Origin: Goekera deserti
GTDB taxonomy: Bacteria > Actinomycetota > Actinomycetes > Mycobacteriales > Geodermatophilaceae
Assembly: GCF_010685995.1 (NCBI RefSeq)
Contig: NZ_JAAGWK010000018.1
Span: 31,149 to 95,148 of the forward strand
Reading direction: 5' to 3'
Length of the DNA: 64,000 bases
Positions 44,799-53,391 of this stretch are shown here, one piece after another. The translations under genes were made by a program, and so were the position numbers. The notes under the pieces were generated by a model that worked only from the letters and a program-made list of their open reading frames with translations, did not search any database and was not told the origin of the DNA. Within the stretch, counting starts at the first letter, position 1, and every line of letters begins with the position of its first letter.

Positions 44799-45592
44799 GC
44801 CGTGTCCGAGGCGGCCGGCGACTTCACCAGTGCCGCGGCGGTGTCGGGCTCGCGGGGGCCGATGCCGTAGGAGGGGCACCAGCGGGCCAGCCCGCAGGCC
44901 CCGCACGCCGCCTTCTTGGCGTGGCAGACCCGGCGGCCGTGGAAGATCACCCGGTGGGAGAAGTCGGTCCACTCCTTCTTCGGCACCAGCTCGGCGACCA
45001 CCGCCTCGACCTTGACCGGGTCCTCCTCGGCCGTCCAGCCGAAGCGGCGCACCAGCCGGCCGAAGTGCGTGTCCACGGTCAGCCCGGGCACGCCGAAGGC
45101 ATTGCCCAGCACCACGTTGGCCGTCTTCCTGCCCACCCCGGGCAGGGTCACCAGGTCCTCCATCCGGGCGGGCACCTCGCCGTCGAAGCGCTCGACCAGC
45201 GCACGCCCCAGGCCCAGCACCGAGGTGGCCTTGGCCCGGAAGAAGCCGGTGGGCTTGAGGATCGCCTCCAGCTCCTCCCGGTCGGCCCCGGCCAGTGCCG
45301 CGGCGTCGGGGTACCGGGCGAACAGCGCCGGGGTGACCGTGTTGACCGTGCGGTCGGTGGTCTGCGCGGACAGCACCGTGGCCACCAGGAGCTGCAGCGG
45401 TGTCGCGAAGTCCAGCTCGCAGTGCGCGTCGGGGTGGATGTCGGCCAGCTCTCGCGCCATCCGGCGGGCCCGGCGGGTGCGCGACAGCGGCGACTCGGCC
45501 GGGTCGTACGGCTGCCCACCGGGCTGCGCCCCCCGGGCCGGACGGCGGACGGGCGCGGGTCGGACGGAGGCGGGGAGCGGGGCCGGTGACAC
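44795..45592 (-). CDS. nth: Endonuclease III
   Basis: A 265-aa base-excision repair glycosylase/AP lyase for oxidised pyrimidines. The helix-hairpin-helix [13 protein letters not shown] carries the catalytic Lys, [13 protein letters not shown] the catalytic Asp, and the C-terminal [17 protein letters not shown] is the 4Fe-4S loop (C-x6-C-x2-C-x5-C). The GTG at 45592 adds a 35-residue N-terminal extension of low complexity, so the true start may be later. It is divergent from the small membrane protein gene. Confidence 0.95.
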   Translation of the reverse strand: MSPAPLPASVRPAPVRRPARGAQPGGQPYDPAESPLSRTRRARRMARELADIHPDAHCELDFATPLQLLVATVLSAQTTDRTVNTVTPALFARYPDAAALAGADREELEAILKPTGFFRAKATSVLGLGRALVERFDGEVPARMEDLVTLPGVGRKTANVVLGNAFGVPGLTVDTHFGRLVRRFGWTAEEDPVKVEAVVAELVPKKEWTDFSHRVIFHGRRVCHAKKAACGACGLARWCPSYGIGPREPDTAAALVKSPAASDTA

Positions 45593-45727
45593 GCGGACGA
45601 GGGTAGGCCGGGGGGCCTGACAGCCGGCGCTGTGGTCATACTCGGTGCCAGCACACACGTCAGCCCCGGCGTCCCGCCTGCCGTGCCGGACGCCCCCGCT
45701 CCCGCGGGCGTCCAGGAAGAGGTGTCC

Positions 45728-45997
45728 GTGGTCGCCCTCGTCGTGATCCTGTTCCCCCCGATGCTCATCGCGTTCCTGCTGGTGATGGAAAGGGTGGAGG
45801 AGCCGCTGCGCCGGCCGACGTCCGGGCGCGAGGTGGAGGCCTTCCTGGGCAGCGCCACCGCGGCCGAGGTCGACACGCTGGCCAGCTCCGGGATCCGCAG
45901 GGCGATGGCGCGCTGGCGGGCCCGGCGACGTGGTCGCGGCGCGGGTGCACCGGCGGCACTGACCGCCGAGCGGCAGCCCGAGATCGACGTCGTCTGA
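45728..45997 (+). CDS. Small single-pass membrane protein
   Basis: An 89-aa protein with one N-terminal hydrophobic helix ([23 protein letters not shown]), then a cytoplasmic helix ([19 protein letters not shown]) and a basic tail. The GTG at 45728 has AGGAAGAGG just upstream; GTG at 45722 is an alternative. It sits between nth and crp, as does Rv3675 in M. tuberculosis, which is also an uncharacterised membrane protein. Function unknown. Confidence 0.7.
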   Translation: MVALVVILFPPMLIAFLLVMERVEEPLRRPTSGREVEAFLGSATAAEVDTLASSGIRRAMARWRARRRGRGAGAPAALTAERQPEIDVV

Positions 45998-46061
45998 GCC
46001 CTCCGGCTGCTCACGGCGGCACCGCGGTTCCCCCGCACGCGTCCCCCCAAGTGGGTGCCTT

Positions 46062-46103
46062 GGTGACGCAGTGCACCTGGGACGGAGGGTGCGGCCCTAG
46101 ACT
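46062..46103 (+). promoter_or_regulatory. crp promoter with CRP-like site
   Basis: GGTGA-CGCAGT-GCACC (46062-46077) resembles the CRP consensus TGTGA-N6-TCACA. A good -10, TAGACT, is at 46098-46103. If transcription starts near 46110 the site is centred about -40, the position for class II activation, which suggests positive autoregulation. The match is partial in the right half. Confidence 0.4.
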
Positions 46104-46159
46104 CACCGGTGACGACGGGAGGCCCACGCCCCCGTGACGGAACAGCGAGAGGGTGTGCG

Positions 46160-46834
46160 GTGGACGAGGTCCTTGCCCAGTCCGGTCTCTTCCAGGGGCT
46201 CTCGGCGGAAGCCGCCGAGCCCGTGGCCAGTGGCCTGGAGACGGTCAACCTCCCCCGGGGACGCGTGGTCTTCAACGAGGGCGAGCCGGGTGACAGCCTC
46301 TACGTCGTGCTCTCCGGGAAGATCAAGCTCTCCCGGCGCGCGCCCGACGGCCGGGAGAACGTGCTCGCCGTGATGGGCCCCTCCGACCAGTTCGGGGAGC
46401 TGTCGGTCTTCGACCCCGGCCCGCGCACCGCGACCGCCACGGCGGTGACCGACGTGCGGCTGGCCAAGATGCCCAACACGATGCTCGGCCCGTGGATCAC
46501 CGCCCACCCGGAGATCGGCGAGCAACTGCTGCGCGTGCTGGCCCGCCGGCTGCGCCGCACCAACGACTCGGTCGCGGACCTGATCTTCACCGACGTGCCC
46601 GGCCGGGTCGCCAAGGCCCTGCTGCAGATGGCCGACCGCTTCGGCAGCCGCGAGGGCGAGGGTCTGCGCGTCAAGCACGACCTCACCCAGGAGGAGCTGG
46701 CCCAGCTCGTCGGCGCCTCCCGCGAGACGGTCAACAAGGCCCTGGCCGACTTCGTGCACCGTGGCTGGATCCAGCTGCAGGGCAAGTCGGTCGTCGTCCT
46801 CGACGAGGAGCGCCTGCGCCGTCGCGCGAGGTGA
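46160..46834 (+). CDS. crp: Cyclic AMP receptor protein-family global regulator
   Basis: A 224-aa protein, the same length as M. tuberculosis CRP (Rv3676) and, as I remember that sequence, very similar along its length. The cNMP domain contains [18 protein letters not shown] with the phosphate-binding Glu and Arg. The HTH contains [23 protein letters not shown]. The GTG at 46160 follows GAGAGGG; a GTG at 46109 would add 17 residues and lies 5 nt after the -10, so a second leaderless form is possible. It controls carbon and stress genes in relatives, and acs is a likely target. Confidence 0.95.
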   Translation: MDEVLAQSGLFQGLSAEAAEPVASGLETVNLPRGRVVFNEGEPGDSLYVVLSGKIKLSRRAPDGRENVLAVMGPSDQFGELSVFDPGPRTATATAVTDVRLAKMPNTMLGPWITAHPEIGEQLLRVLARRLRRTNDSVADLIFTDVPGRVAKALLQMADRFGSREGEGLRVKHDLTQEELAQLVGASRETVNKALADFVHRGWIQLQGKSVVVLDEERLRRRAR

Positions 46835-47014
46835 GCCGAGCGCGATGACACTGCGATCCTCCGGATCGCCCCGCGGCCACGTGCCGTCCCCCCGCTGAGC
46901 CGAGCGACGCTGCTCACTCCTCGGGGAGGGCGCTCGCCCCTCGGCCCTCCCATGGTCGTGAGGGACGTGCCGACCCGTCGGGGACCCTCCGGGCCCCGCT
47001 CCGGACCGGCACGA

Positions 47015-47809
47015 TCACGACGTCAGCGGCACGACCATCCGGATGCGGGTGCCGTCGGGCAGCACGGCCCAGGAGCCGTCGGGCTCGACGGCGAAGCTCG
47101 GCATGATCGGCGCGAGCGGCTCCGGGGGCGAGCCGGCCAGCACTGCGGCCACGTCGGCGAAGGAGCCGACCTGGCCCAGTGTGTGGACCGTCGGCGGCAA
47201 CATCGGCCGGGTGCCTGCCTCGTACTCCGCCAGGGCGGCCGCGGGCGTCGTCCAGACGGCCTCGTCGGCCTCACCGGAGACGTCGCGGGCCTCCTGCCCC
47301 AGGGGCATGGCAGCGGCGAAGAACTTCGTGTCGTAGCGCCGCGGCTGCTCCCCCGGCGGCGTCACCCAGTGCGCGAACGGGCGCAGCAGGTCCGCGCGCA
47401 CCGCGAGTCCACGGCCGGCCAGCAGCTCGGCCAGGCTGGTCTCCCGGGCCAGCAGCGCCTGGCGCTGGGCCTCCCAGTCGGCACCGGACACGTCAGGGAC
47501 GACCTCCCCGGCGGTGCTCCCGGCCAGCAGCACGCCGGCCTCCTCGAACGTCTCCCGGACGGCGGCACAGACCAGCTGCCGGGCGGTCCGCTCGTCACAG
47601 CCCCACGCCACGGCCCAGTCGGCCGGGGTGGGGCCCACCCACTCGACGTCGGTGTCGGCGTCCCGGGGGTCGACGCCCCCGCCCGGGTAGGCGGTCATGC
47701 CCCCGGCGAACGGCATGCCCTGCGTCCGGCGCAGCAGGTAGACCTCCAGGCCGGGCTCGCCGTCGCGGACCAGCAGCACGGTCGCGGCCTGCCGCAGCGG
47801 CGCGGTCAC
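47015..47809 (-). CDS. NUDIX hydrolase
   Basis: A 264-aa NUDIX-fold protein (VLLVRDGEPGLEVYLLRRTQGM). The Nudix helix is ACAAVRETFEEAGVLLAG, with the REx2EE core intact, and the preceding Gly/Pro-rich stretch AYPGGGVDPRDAD marks the subfamily annotated near NUDT19-like acyl-CoA diphosphatases. Substrate unknown. Its GTG overlaps the RidA stop (GTGA). In M. tuberculosis a metallo-beta-lactamase gene sits in this position. Confidence 0.88.
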   Translation of the reverse strand: MTAPLRQAATVLLVRDGEPGLEVYLLRRTQGMPFAGGMTAYPGGGVDPRDADTDVEWVGPTPADWAVAWGCDERTARQLVCAAVRETFEEAGVLLAGSTAGEVVPDVSGADWEAQRQALLARETSLAELLAGRGLAVRADLLRPFAHWVTPPGEQPRRYDTKFFAAAMPLGQEARDVSGEADEAVWTTPAAALAEYEAGTRPMLPPTVHTLGQVGSFADVAAVLAGSPPEPLAPIMPSFAVEPDGSWAVLPDGTRIRMVVPLTS

Positions 47810-48276
47810 CGCAGTTCGACGGTGAGCTCGACCTCGACGGGTGCACCCAGCGGCAGCTCCGCGACGCCGACGGCGCTGCGGGCGTGCTGCCCGGCCTGCC
47901 CGAAGACGCGGCCGAGGATCTCGCTGGCGCCGTTGACGACCCGCGGCTGGCCGGTGAAGCCCTCGGCGCTGGCGACGTAGCCGACCACCCGGACGACCCG
48001 GGCGATCTCGTCCAGGCCGACGAGCGCGTCGATCGCGGCCAGGCCGTTGAGCGCGCACACCTTCGCGTCGGCCGCGGCGTCCTCGATGGCCACCGAGCCG
48101 CCGACCTTGCCGGTGCGGCGCAGCCCGCCGTCGACGAACGGCAGCTGACCGGAGGTGAAGACCAGCTGGCCGCTGCGCACGGCCGGCACGTAGGACGCGA
48201 CCGGGGCGGCCACCGGGGGCAGCCGGAGTCCGAGCTCGGCCAGCCGGGCGTGCCAGCCGGTGGCGGAGGCGCCCAC
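47806..48276 (-). CDS. RidA/YjgF-family protein
   Basis: A 156-aa member of the Rid superfamily: PVASYVPAVRSGQLVFTSGQLPF near the N-terminus and the C-terminal ARSAVGVAELPLGAPVEVELT with the usual R-x-x-V/Y-G-V-x-x-L pattern. Most Rid proteins hydrolyse reactive enamine or imine intermediates, although some subgroups lack the arginine-based site. The GTG start lies 2 bp after the DUF4177 stop. The gene matches Rv3678c in order. Confidence 0.9.
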   Translation of the reverse strand: MGASATGWHARLAELGLRLPPVAAPVASYVPAVRSGQLVFTSGQLPFVDGGLRRTGKVGGSVAIEDAAADAKVCALNGLAAIDALVGLDEIARVVRVVGYVASAEGFTGQPRVVNGASEILGRVFGQAGQHARSAVGVAELPLGAPVEVELTVELR

Positions 48277-48278
48277 GG

Positions 48279-48449
48279 TCAGCTGGTGGGGCGCTTGAGG
48301 TAGGCGACCAGCTGGTCGCCGTTGGCCCCCGGGAGCACGGTGACCAGCTCCCAGCCGTCGACCCCCCAGGAGTCGAGGATGGCCTTGGTGTTGTGGATGA
48401 GCAGCGGGATGGTCGCGTACTCCCACGTGCGGCGGGACGGCTCAGTCAT
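48279..48449 (-). CDS. DUF4177-like small protein
   Basis: A 56-aa protein (TWEYATIPLLIHNTKAILDSW, then GWELVTVLPGANGDQLVAYLKR), the compact alpha/beta DUF4177 pattern. It is the first gene of a coupled DUF4177-RidA-NUDIX operon, transcribed away from the ArsA pair. The ATG at 48449 starts the conserved part; longer open sequence upstream is not conserved. The matching gene in M. tuberculosis is Rv3678A. Function unknown. Confidence 0.85.
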   Translation of the reverse strand: MTEPSRRTWEYATIPLLIHNTKAILDSWGVDGWELVTVLPGANGDQLVAYLKRPTS

Positions 48450-48610
48450 GCAGGGGACGCTAGCGCAGAGCACACCGTCGCCCTGCGGGCTCCGACCGCG
48501 ACCAGGAGCCACTCGGGAGAGCGGAGCAGTCGGCGGCCGGCAGGGGGACCCTCCGGGCCCGCCCTGCCGGCCGCACGGGGCCCATCGCCCACCGACGTAC
48601 TCTGGCGCAG

Positions 48611-49600
48611 GTGAGCCTGCCCCCGTCACCCGTGCGGTGCCACGTCGTCACCGGCAAGGGCGGGACCGGCAAGACCACCGTCGCGGCCGCCCTCGCCCTC
48701 GCGCTGGCCGCCGACGGCAGGCGCACCCTGCTCGTCGAGACGGAGGGCCGGCAGGGCATCGCGCAGCTGTTCGACACCCCGCCGCTGCCCTACGAGGAGC
48801 GCCGCGTCGCCGTCGCCCGCGGGGGCGGCGAGGTGCGGGCGCTGGCCATCGACATCGAGGCCGCGCTGCTCGAGTACCTGGACATGTTCTACAACCTCAA
48901 GCGCGCCGGGTACGCGCTGCGCAAGATGGGCGCCATCGACTTCGCCACCTCGATCGCCCCGGGGCTGCGTGACGTGCTGCTCACCGGCAAGGTGAAGGAG
49001 GCCGTCACCCGCCGCACCGACGGCCGGCCCACCTACGACGCCGTCGTCGTCGACGCCCCGCCCACGGGCAGGATCACCCGGTTCCTCAACGTGACCGGCG
49101 AGATGGCCGGGCTCACCCGGTCCGGCCCGATCAAGACCCAGAGCGAGGGCGTGATGGCCGTGCTCCGGTCCCCGCAGACGGCCGTGCACCTGGTCACCCT
49201 GCTGGAGGACATGCCCGTGCAGGAGACCGCCGACGCCATCGCCGACCTCGAGTCGGTGGGGCTGCCCGTCGGCTCGGTGATCGTCAACATGGCGACCGAG
49301 CCGCTGCTGCCCGCCGGCGAGCTGGCGCGCGCCGCCGCGGGCCGGCTCACCGCCGACGAGCTCCTCCCGGCGCTGACCGCCGCCGGGGTCGGCGGCGGGC
49401 CGGACCTGGCCGCCGGGCTCGCCGCCGAGGTGGTCGAGCACGCCCGGCGCTGGGCGTCGCAGGACGCCTGCCGCAGCCGGGTCGAGGAGCTGCGCCGGCC
49501 CACCGTGGAGCTGCCCATGCTGGTCGGCCCGATGGACCTGGGCAGCGTGTTCGAGCTGTCCCACCGCCTGGAGGACCACCTGCGGGGTGAGGTCTCGTGA
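48611..49600 (+). CDS. ArsA/GET3-like P-loop ATPase, first of pair
   Basis: A 329-aa ATPase with deviant Walker [19 protein letters not shown], switch I-type [14 protein letters not shown] and a helical C-terminus. It is the Rv3679-type protein. With its partner it forms a BagAB-like heterodimer related to GET3/ArsA, linked in mycobacteria to stress tolerance and possibly glycerol or membrane metabolism. The gene starts with GTG and its stop overlaps the next start (GTGA). Confidence 0.92.
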   Translation: MSLPPSPVRCHVVTGKGGTGKTTVAAALALALAADGRRTLLVETEGRQGIAQLFDTPPLPYEERRVAVARGGGEVRALAIDIEAALLEYLDMFYNLKRAGYALRKMGAIDFATSIAPGLRDVLLTGKVKEAVTRRTDGRPTYDAVVVDAPPTGRITRFLNVTGEMAGLTRSGPIKTQSEGVMAVLRSPQTAVHLVTLLEDMPVQETADAIADLESVGLPVGSVIVNMATEPLLPAGELARAAAGRLTADELLPALTAAGVGGGPDLAAGLAAEVVEHARRWASQDACRSRVEELRRPTVELPMLVGPMDLGSVFELSHRLEDHLRGEVS

Positions 49601-50817
49601 CCGGCCCGCAGCCCCGGGTGACCCGTCAGGCACCGGCGATGGACCTCGGCGCGATCGTCGCGGACCCCGGCACCCGGATCATCGTCTGCTGCGGCGCCGG
49701 CGGCGTCGGCAAGACCACCACGTCGGCCTCGCTCGCCCTGGCCGCCGCCGAGGCCGGCCGGCGGGTGGTCGTGCTGACCATCGACCCGGCCCGGCGCCTG
49801 GCGCAGAGCCTGGGGCTGGAGGAGCTGGACAACGAGCCGCGCCGGGTGCACCTACCCGGGCTGGACAACGGCTCCCCCGGCGAGCTGCACGCGATGATGC
49901 TGGACATGAAGCGCACCTTCGACGACATCGTCGTGGCGCACTCGACCCCCGAGCGGGCCGAGACCATCCTGGAGAACCCCTTCTACCAGACCCTGTCGTC
50001 CTCCTTCGCCGGCACGCAGGAGTACATGGCGATGGAGAAGCTCGGCCAGCTGCGGGCGGCCGACACCTGGGACCTGATCATCGTGGACACCCCGCCGTCC
50101 CGGTCGGCGCTGGACTTCCTCGACGCCCCGGGCCGGATGAGCCGCTTCCTCGACGGCACCATGATCCGGCTGCTCACCGCGCCGGCGAGGGCCGGTGGGC
50201 GGGCCGGGATGCGGCTGGTCGGGGCGGGCTTCATGGTGTTCAGCCGGATCATCAGCAAGATCCTCGGCGGGCAGCTGCTGCGGGACATCTCGGCCTTCGT
50301 GGCGGCGCTGGACACCATGTTCGGCGGCTTCCGGGAGCGGGCGACCGCCACCTACGAGCTGCTGCGCCAGCCGGGCACGTCGTTCCTCGTCGTCGCCGTC
50401 CCGGAGCCGGACGCGCTGCGCGAGGCGTCGTACTTCGTCGACCGGCTGTCGGCCGAGGGCATGCCGCTGGCCGGGCTGGTGCTCAACCGCACGCACCCGC
50501 CGGCGACCACGCTGCTGTCCTCCACCCGGGCGGAGGCCGCGGCCGAGGCGGTGGCCGAGACCGGCGGGGAGGGATCGGCGCTCGCAGCCGCCGCGCTGCG
50601 GGTGCACGCCGAGCGGATGGCACTGGCCGGTCGCGAGCAGCGGCTGGCCGACCGGTTCACCAGCGCGCACCCCGAGGTCGGCGTGCGCACGGTCCCGGCC
50701 AGCGCCGGCGACGTGCACGACCTGGACGACCTGCGCGCGATGGGCGCGGTGCTCACCGGCCCGGACGACGACCCGACGTCGGCGACCCCGCGGACCCGGG
50801 TGCTGCCCCCGCGCTGA
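49597..50817 (+). CDS. ArsA/GET3-like P-loop ATPase, second of pair
   Basis: A 406-aa ATPase with [18 protein letters not shown] at the nucleotide site and [19 protein letters not shown] as switch region. It has a hydrophobic, Gly-rich helical groove in the middle ([19 protein letters not shown]) where GET3 proteins hold client tail anchors. It is the Rv3680-type partner. The GTG overlaps the first ATPase stop, so the two are made together. No arsenic genes are nearby, so arsenite transport is unlikely. In M. tuberculosis whiB4 follows; here it is absent. Confidence 0.92.
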   Translation: MTGPQPRVTRQAPAMDLGAIVADPGTRIIVCCGAGGVGKTTTSASLALAAAEAGRRVVVLTIDPARRLAQSLGLEELDNEPRRVHLPGLDNGSPGELHAMMLDMKRTFDDIVVAHSTPERAETILENPFYQTLSSSFAGTQEYMAMEKLGQLRAADTWDLIIVDTPPSRSALDFLDAPGRMSRFLDGTMIRLLTAPARAGGRAGMRLVGAGFMVFSRIISKILGGQLLRDISAFVAALDTMFGGFRERATATYELLRQPGTSFLVVAVPEPDALREASYFVDRLSAEGMPLAGLVLNRTHPPATTLLSSTRAEAAAEAVAETGGEGSALAAAALRVHAERMALAGREQRLADRFTSAHPEVGVRTVPASAGDVHDLDDLRAMGAVLTGPDDDPTSATPRTRVLPPR

Positions 50818-50927
50818 GAGCACCCCGGCAGGGGTCCGAGGGGCGGGTGCGACCGGTGGGGCGCGGAGCGCGGCGTCCCTCGTCACGGCCCTGCCCGTGC
50901 CAGCCCCAGCAGGTACGTTGGCCTGCG

Positions 50928-53270
50928 ATGTCGACGAACCGCAACTCCCGCTCCCTGGCACTGGCCAAGCTGATCGCGTCCATCGTGGCGGCGGGGGCGC
51001 TGGTCGCCGGGCTGATGCTGCCCTGGGTCGGCGGGACGGGCCTGGTGGCCCGCAACTCCGCGAACCTGCTGGACGCGCTGCCGGTCGAGCTGACCGACCA
51101 GATCCCCAACGGGAACACCCGGGTGCTGGCCGCGGACGGCTCGCTGCTGACCGAGTTCTACTCGAACAACCGGCAGCCGGTCTCCTCCGAGCAGATCGCG
51201 CCGGTCATGAAGCAGGCCCTCGTCGACATCGAGGACACCCGCTTCGAGCAGCACAACGGCCTGGACGTGCAGGGCACCCTGCGGGCGCTGGCCAAGAACG
51301 TCGCCGCCGGCGAGGTCGCCGAGGGTGGGTCGACGCTGACCCAGCAGCTGGTCAAGCAGACCCTGCTGCAGACCGCAGAGACCCCCGAGGAGGCCGCCGC
51401 GGCCAACGCCGAGACCGTCGGCCGCAAGCTGCGCGAGGCCCGGCTCGCGCTCGCCCTGGAGGAGAAGTACTCCAAGGACGAGATCCTCACCCGGTACCTG
51501 AACATCGTGTACTTCGGGCACAGCGCCTACGGCATCCAGGCCGCCGCCCGCACGTACTTCTCCGTGGACGCCAAGGACCTCACCCTGGCCCAGGCCTCCG
51601 TGCTGGCCGGCCTGGTGCAGAGCCCGGGCCAGGACGACCCGCTGGTCAACCCGGAGAAGGCGACCGAGCGCCGCAACCAGGTGCTGGCTCGGATGCACAC
51701 CCTGGGCCACATCACCGACCAGGAACTGGCCGACGTCTCGGCCGCCCCGATCCCGGTCGCGGAGGGCCCCAAGCCGCCGAACGGCTGCGCCAACGCAGCC
51801 CTCGGCGCCTACTTCTGCGACTACCTGCAGACGTACCTGGTGCAGAACCTGGGCATCACCAAGACCCAGCTGGAGAACAGCGGCTGGACCATCCAGACCA
51901 CCATCGACCCGCAGCTGCAGACCCTGGGTGACGCCGCGGTGCTCGAGACGGTGCCGATGAGCGGTGGCAACGACCTGGCCGGCGTGTTCACCGCCGTCGA
52001 GCCCGGCACCGGGCACGTCAAGGCGATGAGCGTCAACCGCCGTTACGGCTGCACCGAGTACGAGTGCGAGTCGGTCAACCTCAACGTCGTCCCCACCGCG
52101 GGCGCCGGCTCGACGTTCAAGGTCTTCGTGGCGGCCGCCGCGCTGATCGAGGGCTTCGGGTCGAACTACACGATCACCACGTCCTCGCCGTACACCTCGA
52201 AGGTGTTCAAGAAGAACGGCGGCACCCGCGGGGCGCCGTACGTCATCTCCAACGCCTCGCAGAACTACCCCGGCACGCTGACCATGACCGACGCGCTGGT
52301 GCGCTCCTCCAACACCTACTTCGTCGCCCTGATGGACGCCCTGGGCAGCGTGGAGAAGCCGGTGCGCACCGCCGAGGCGATGGGCATGCACTTCGACGGG
52401 GCCAACCAGGTGCCGGCCCAGACCATCATCGACGGCGAGCGCGGGTCGTTCACCCTGGGCCCGGACGCGACCAGCCCGCTCGACCTGGCCAGCGCCTACT
52501 CCACGCTCGCCGCCAACGGCACCCGCTGCGAGCCGACCCCGGTCACCGCGATCACCGACGCCGCCGGCAACCCGGCGCTCAAGCCCGACGGCACGCCGTA
52601 CGTGGCCGGGGACGCCTGCACCCCCGAGGCCGTCCCGGCCAACGTCGCCAAGACGATGAACCAGATGATGATCGGCGACACGGCCAGCCCGGCCGGCACC
52701 GCCACCCGGGCCGCCGTGCCCGGCCACCAGGTCGCCGGCAAGACCGGCACCACCCAGGGCAACGTCTCGACCACCTTCATCGGTTCGACCCCGCAGGTCA
52801 CCGCCAGCGTGATGGTGTTCAACCCCAAGAGCGCCAGGAACGTCGGCGGCTTCGGCGGCAACAAGCCCGCCACCATCTGGCACGACGCCATGGCGCCGTA
52901 CCTGGCCGACAAGCCCGCGGTGCCCTTCGCGCAGGCCGACGCCTCCACCCAGCGCGGCACCCGGCCGACCGTGCCCAGCTGCTCCTCGGTCACCAGCTGT
53001 GCCACGGCCATCCAGAACGCCGGGTTCGGCAGCTCCGTCCAGGCCGTCCGCAGCGACCAGCCCGCCGGCACCTTCCTCGGCACCAGCCCCGCCGCCGGCT
53101 CCCCGGTCACCCCGGGGCAGCGGATCACCATCCAGACCAGCGACGGCTCCGGCTACTCCGAGCCGACGACGGCCGAGCCCGGGTCCGAGACGGCCGAGCC
53201 CGGCACGGGGACCCTGCCCGACGGGGGCGCCCCGGAGGTCGACACGAACGGCGACGGCATACCGGACTGA
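50928..53270 (+). CDS. ponA2: PonA2-like bifunctional class A penicillin-binding protein with PASTA domain
   Basis: A 780-aa protein. TM helix is at residues about 10-35. The glycosyltransferase domain (GT51, about 60-245) contains ALVDIEDTRFEQHNGLD, GGSTLTQQLVKQ and KYSKDEILTRYLN. The transpeptidase domain (about 330-690) has SxxK in GAGSTFKVF, SxN in SSNTYF and KTG in GKTGTT. A PASTA-like repeat follows (VPSCSSVTSCATAIQNAGF), then a Glu/Thr/Pro tail. It polymerises and cross-links peptidoglycan. TACGTT 8 nt before the ATG suggests a leaderless transcript. A paralogue follows. Confidence 0.94.
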   Translation: MSTNRNSRSLALAKLIASIVAAGALVAGLMLPWVGGTGLVARNSANLLDALPVELTDQIPNGNTRVLAADGSLLTEFYSNNRQPVSSEQIAPVMKQALVDIEDTRFEQHNGLDVQGTLRALAKNVAAGEVAEGGSTLTQQLVKQTLLQTAETPEEAAAANAETVGRKLREARLALALEEKYSKDEILTRYLNIVYFGHSAYGIQAAARTYFSVDAKDLTLAQASVLAGLVQSPGQDDPLVNPEKATERRNQVLARMHTLGHITDQELADVSAAPIPVAEGPKPPNGCANAALGAYFCDYLQTYLVQNLGITKTQLENSGWTIQTTIDPQLQTLGDAAVLETVPMSGGNDLAGVFTAVEPGTGHVKAMSVNRRYGCTEYECESVNLNVVPTAGAGSTFKVFVAAAALIEGFGSNYTITTSSPYTSKVFKKNGGTRGAPYVISNASQNYPGTLTMTDALVRSSNTYFVALMDALGSVEKPVRTAEAMGMHFDGANQVPAQTIIDGERGSFTLGPDATSPLDLASAYSTLAANGTRCEPTPVTAITDAAGNPALKPDGTPYVAGDACTPEAVPANVAKTMNQMMIGDTASPAGTATRAAVPGHQVAGKTGTTQGNVSTTFIGSTPQVTASVMVFNPKSARNVGGFGGNKPATIWHDAMAPYLADKPAVPFAQADASTQRGTRPTVPSCSSVTSCATAIQNAGFGSSVQAVRSDQPAGTFLGTSPAAGSPVTPGQRITIQTSDGSGYSEPTTAEPGSETAEPGTGTLPDGGAPEVDTNGDGIPD

Positions 53271-53288
53271 CCCGGTCCACCCGGCCAC

Positions 53289-53337
53289 CGACCGGGACCG
53301 GGCCGGACCGGACCGGACTGGACTGGACCGGACCGGG
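53289..53337. repeat. 5-bp (GGACC)n microsatellite between the two PBP genes
   Basis: About nine imperfect GGACC/GGACT units fill most of the 121-bp gap between the tandem PBP genes. Slippage here could alter the spacing between the first stop and the second gene's start. Confidence 0.8.
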
Positions 53338-53391
53338 GAATCCGCAGGTCCCTCCCAGCCGACGGTCAGCCGGGACGCCAACGCTGCACAG

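Noticed and set aside
48597..49633. Arsenite efflux (ars) locus based on ArsA-like ATPases
   Set aside because: There is no arsB/acr3, arsC or arsR nearby, and the pair matches the Rv3679/Rv3680 type by position and sequence.
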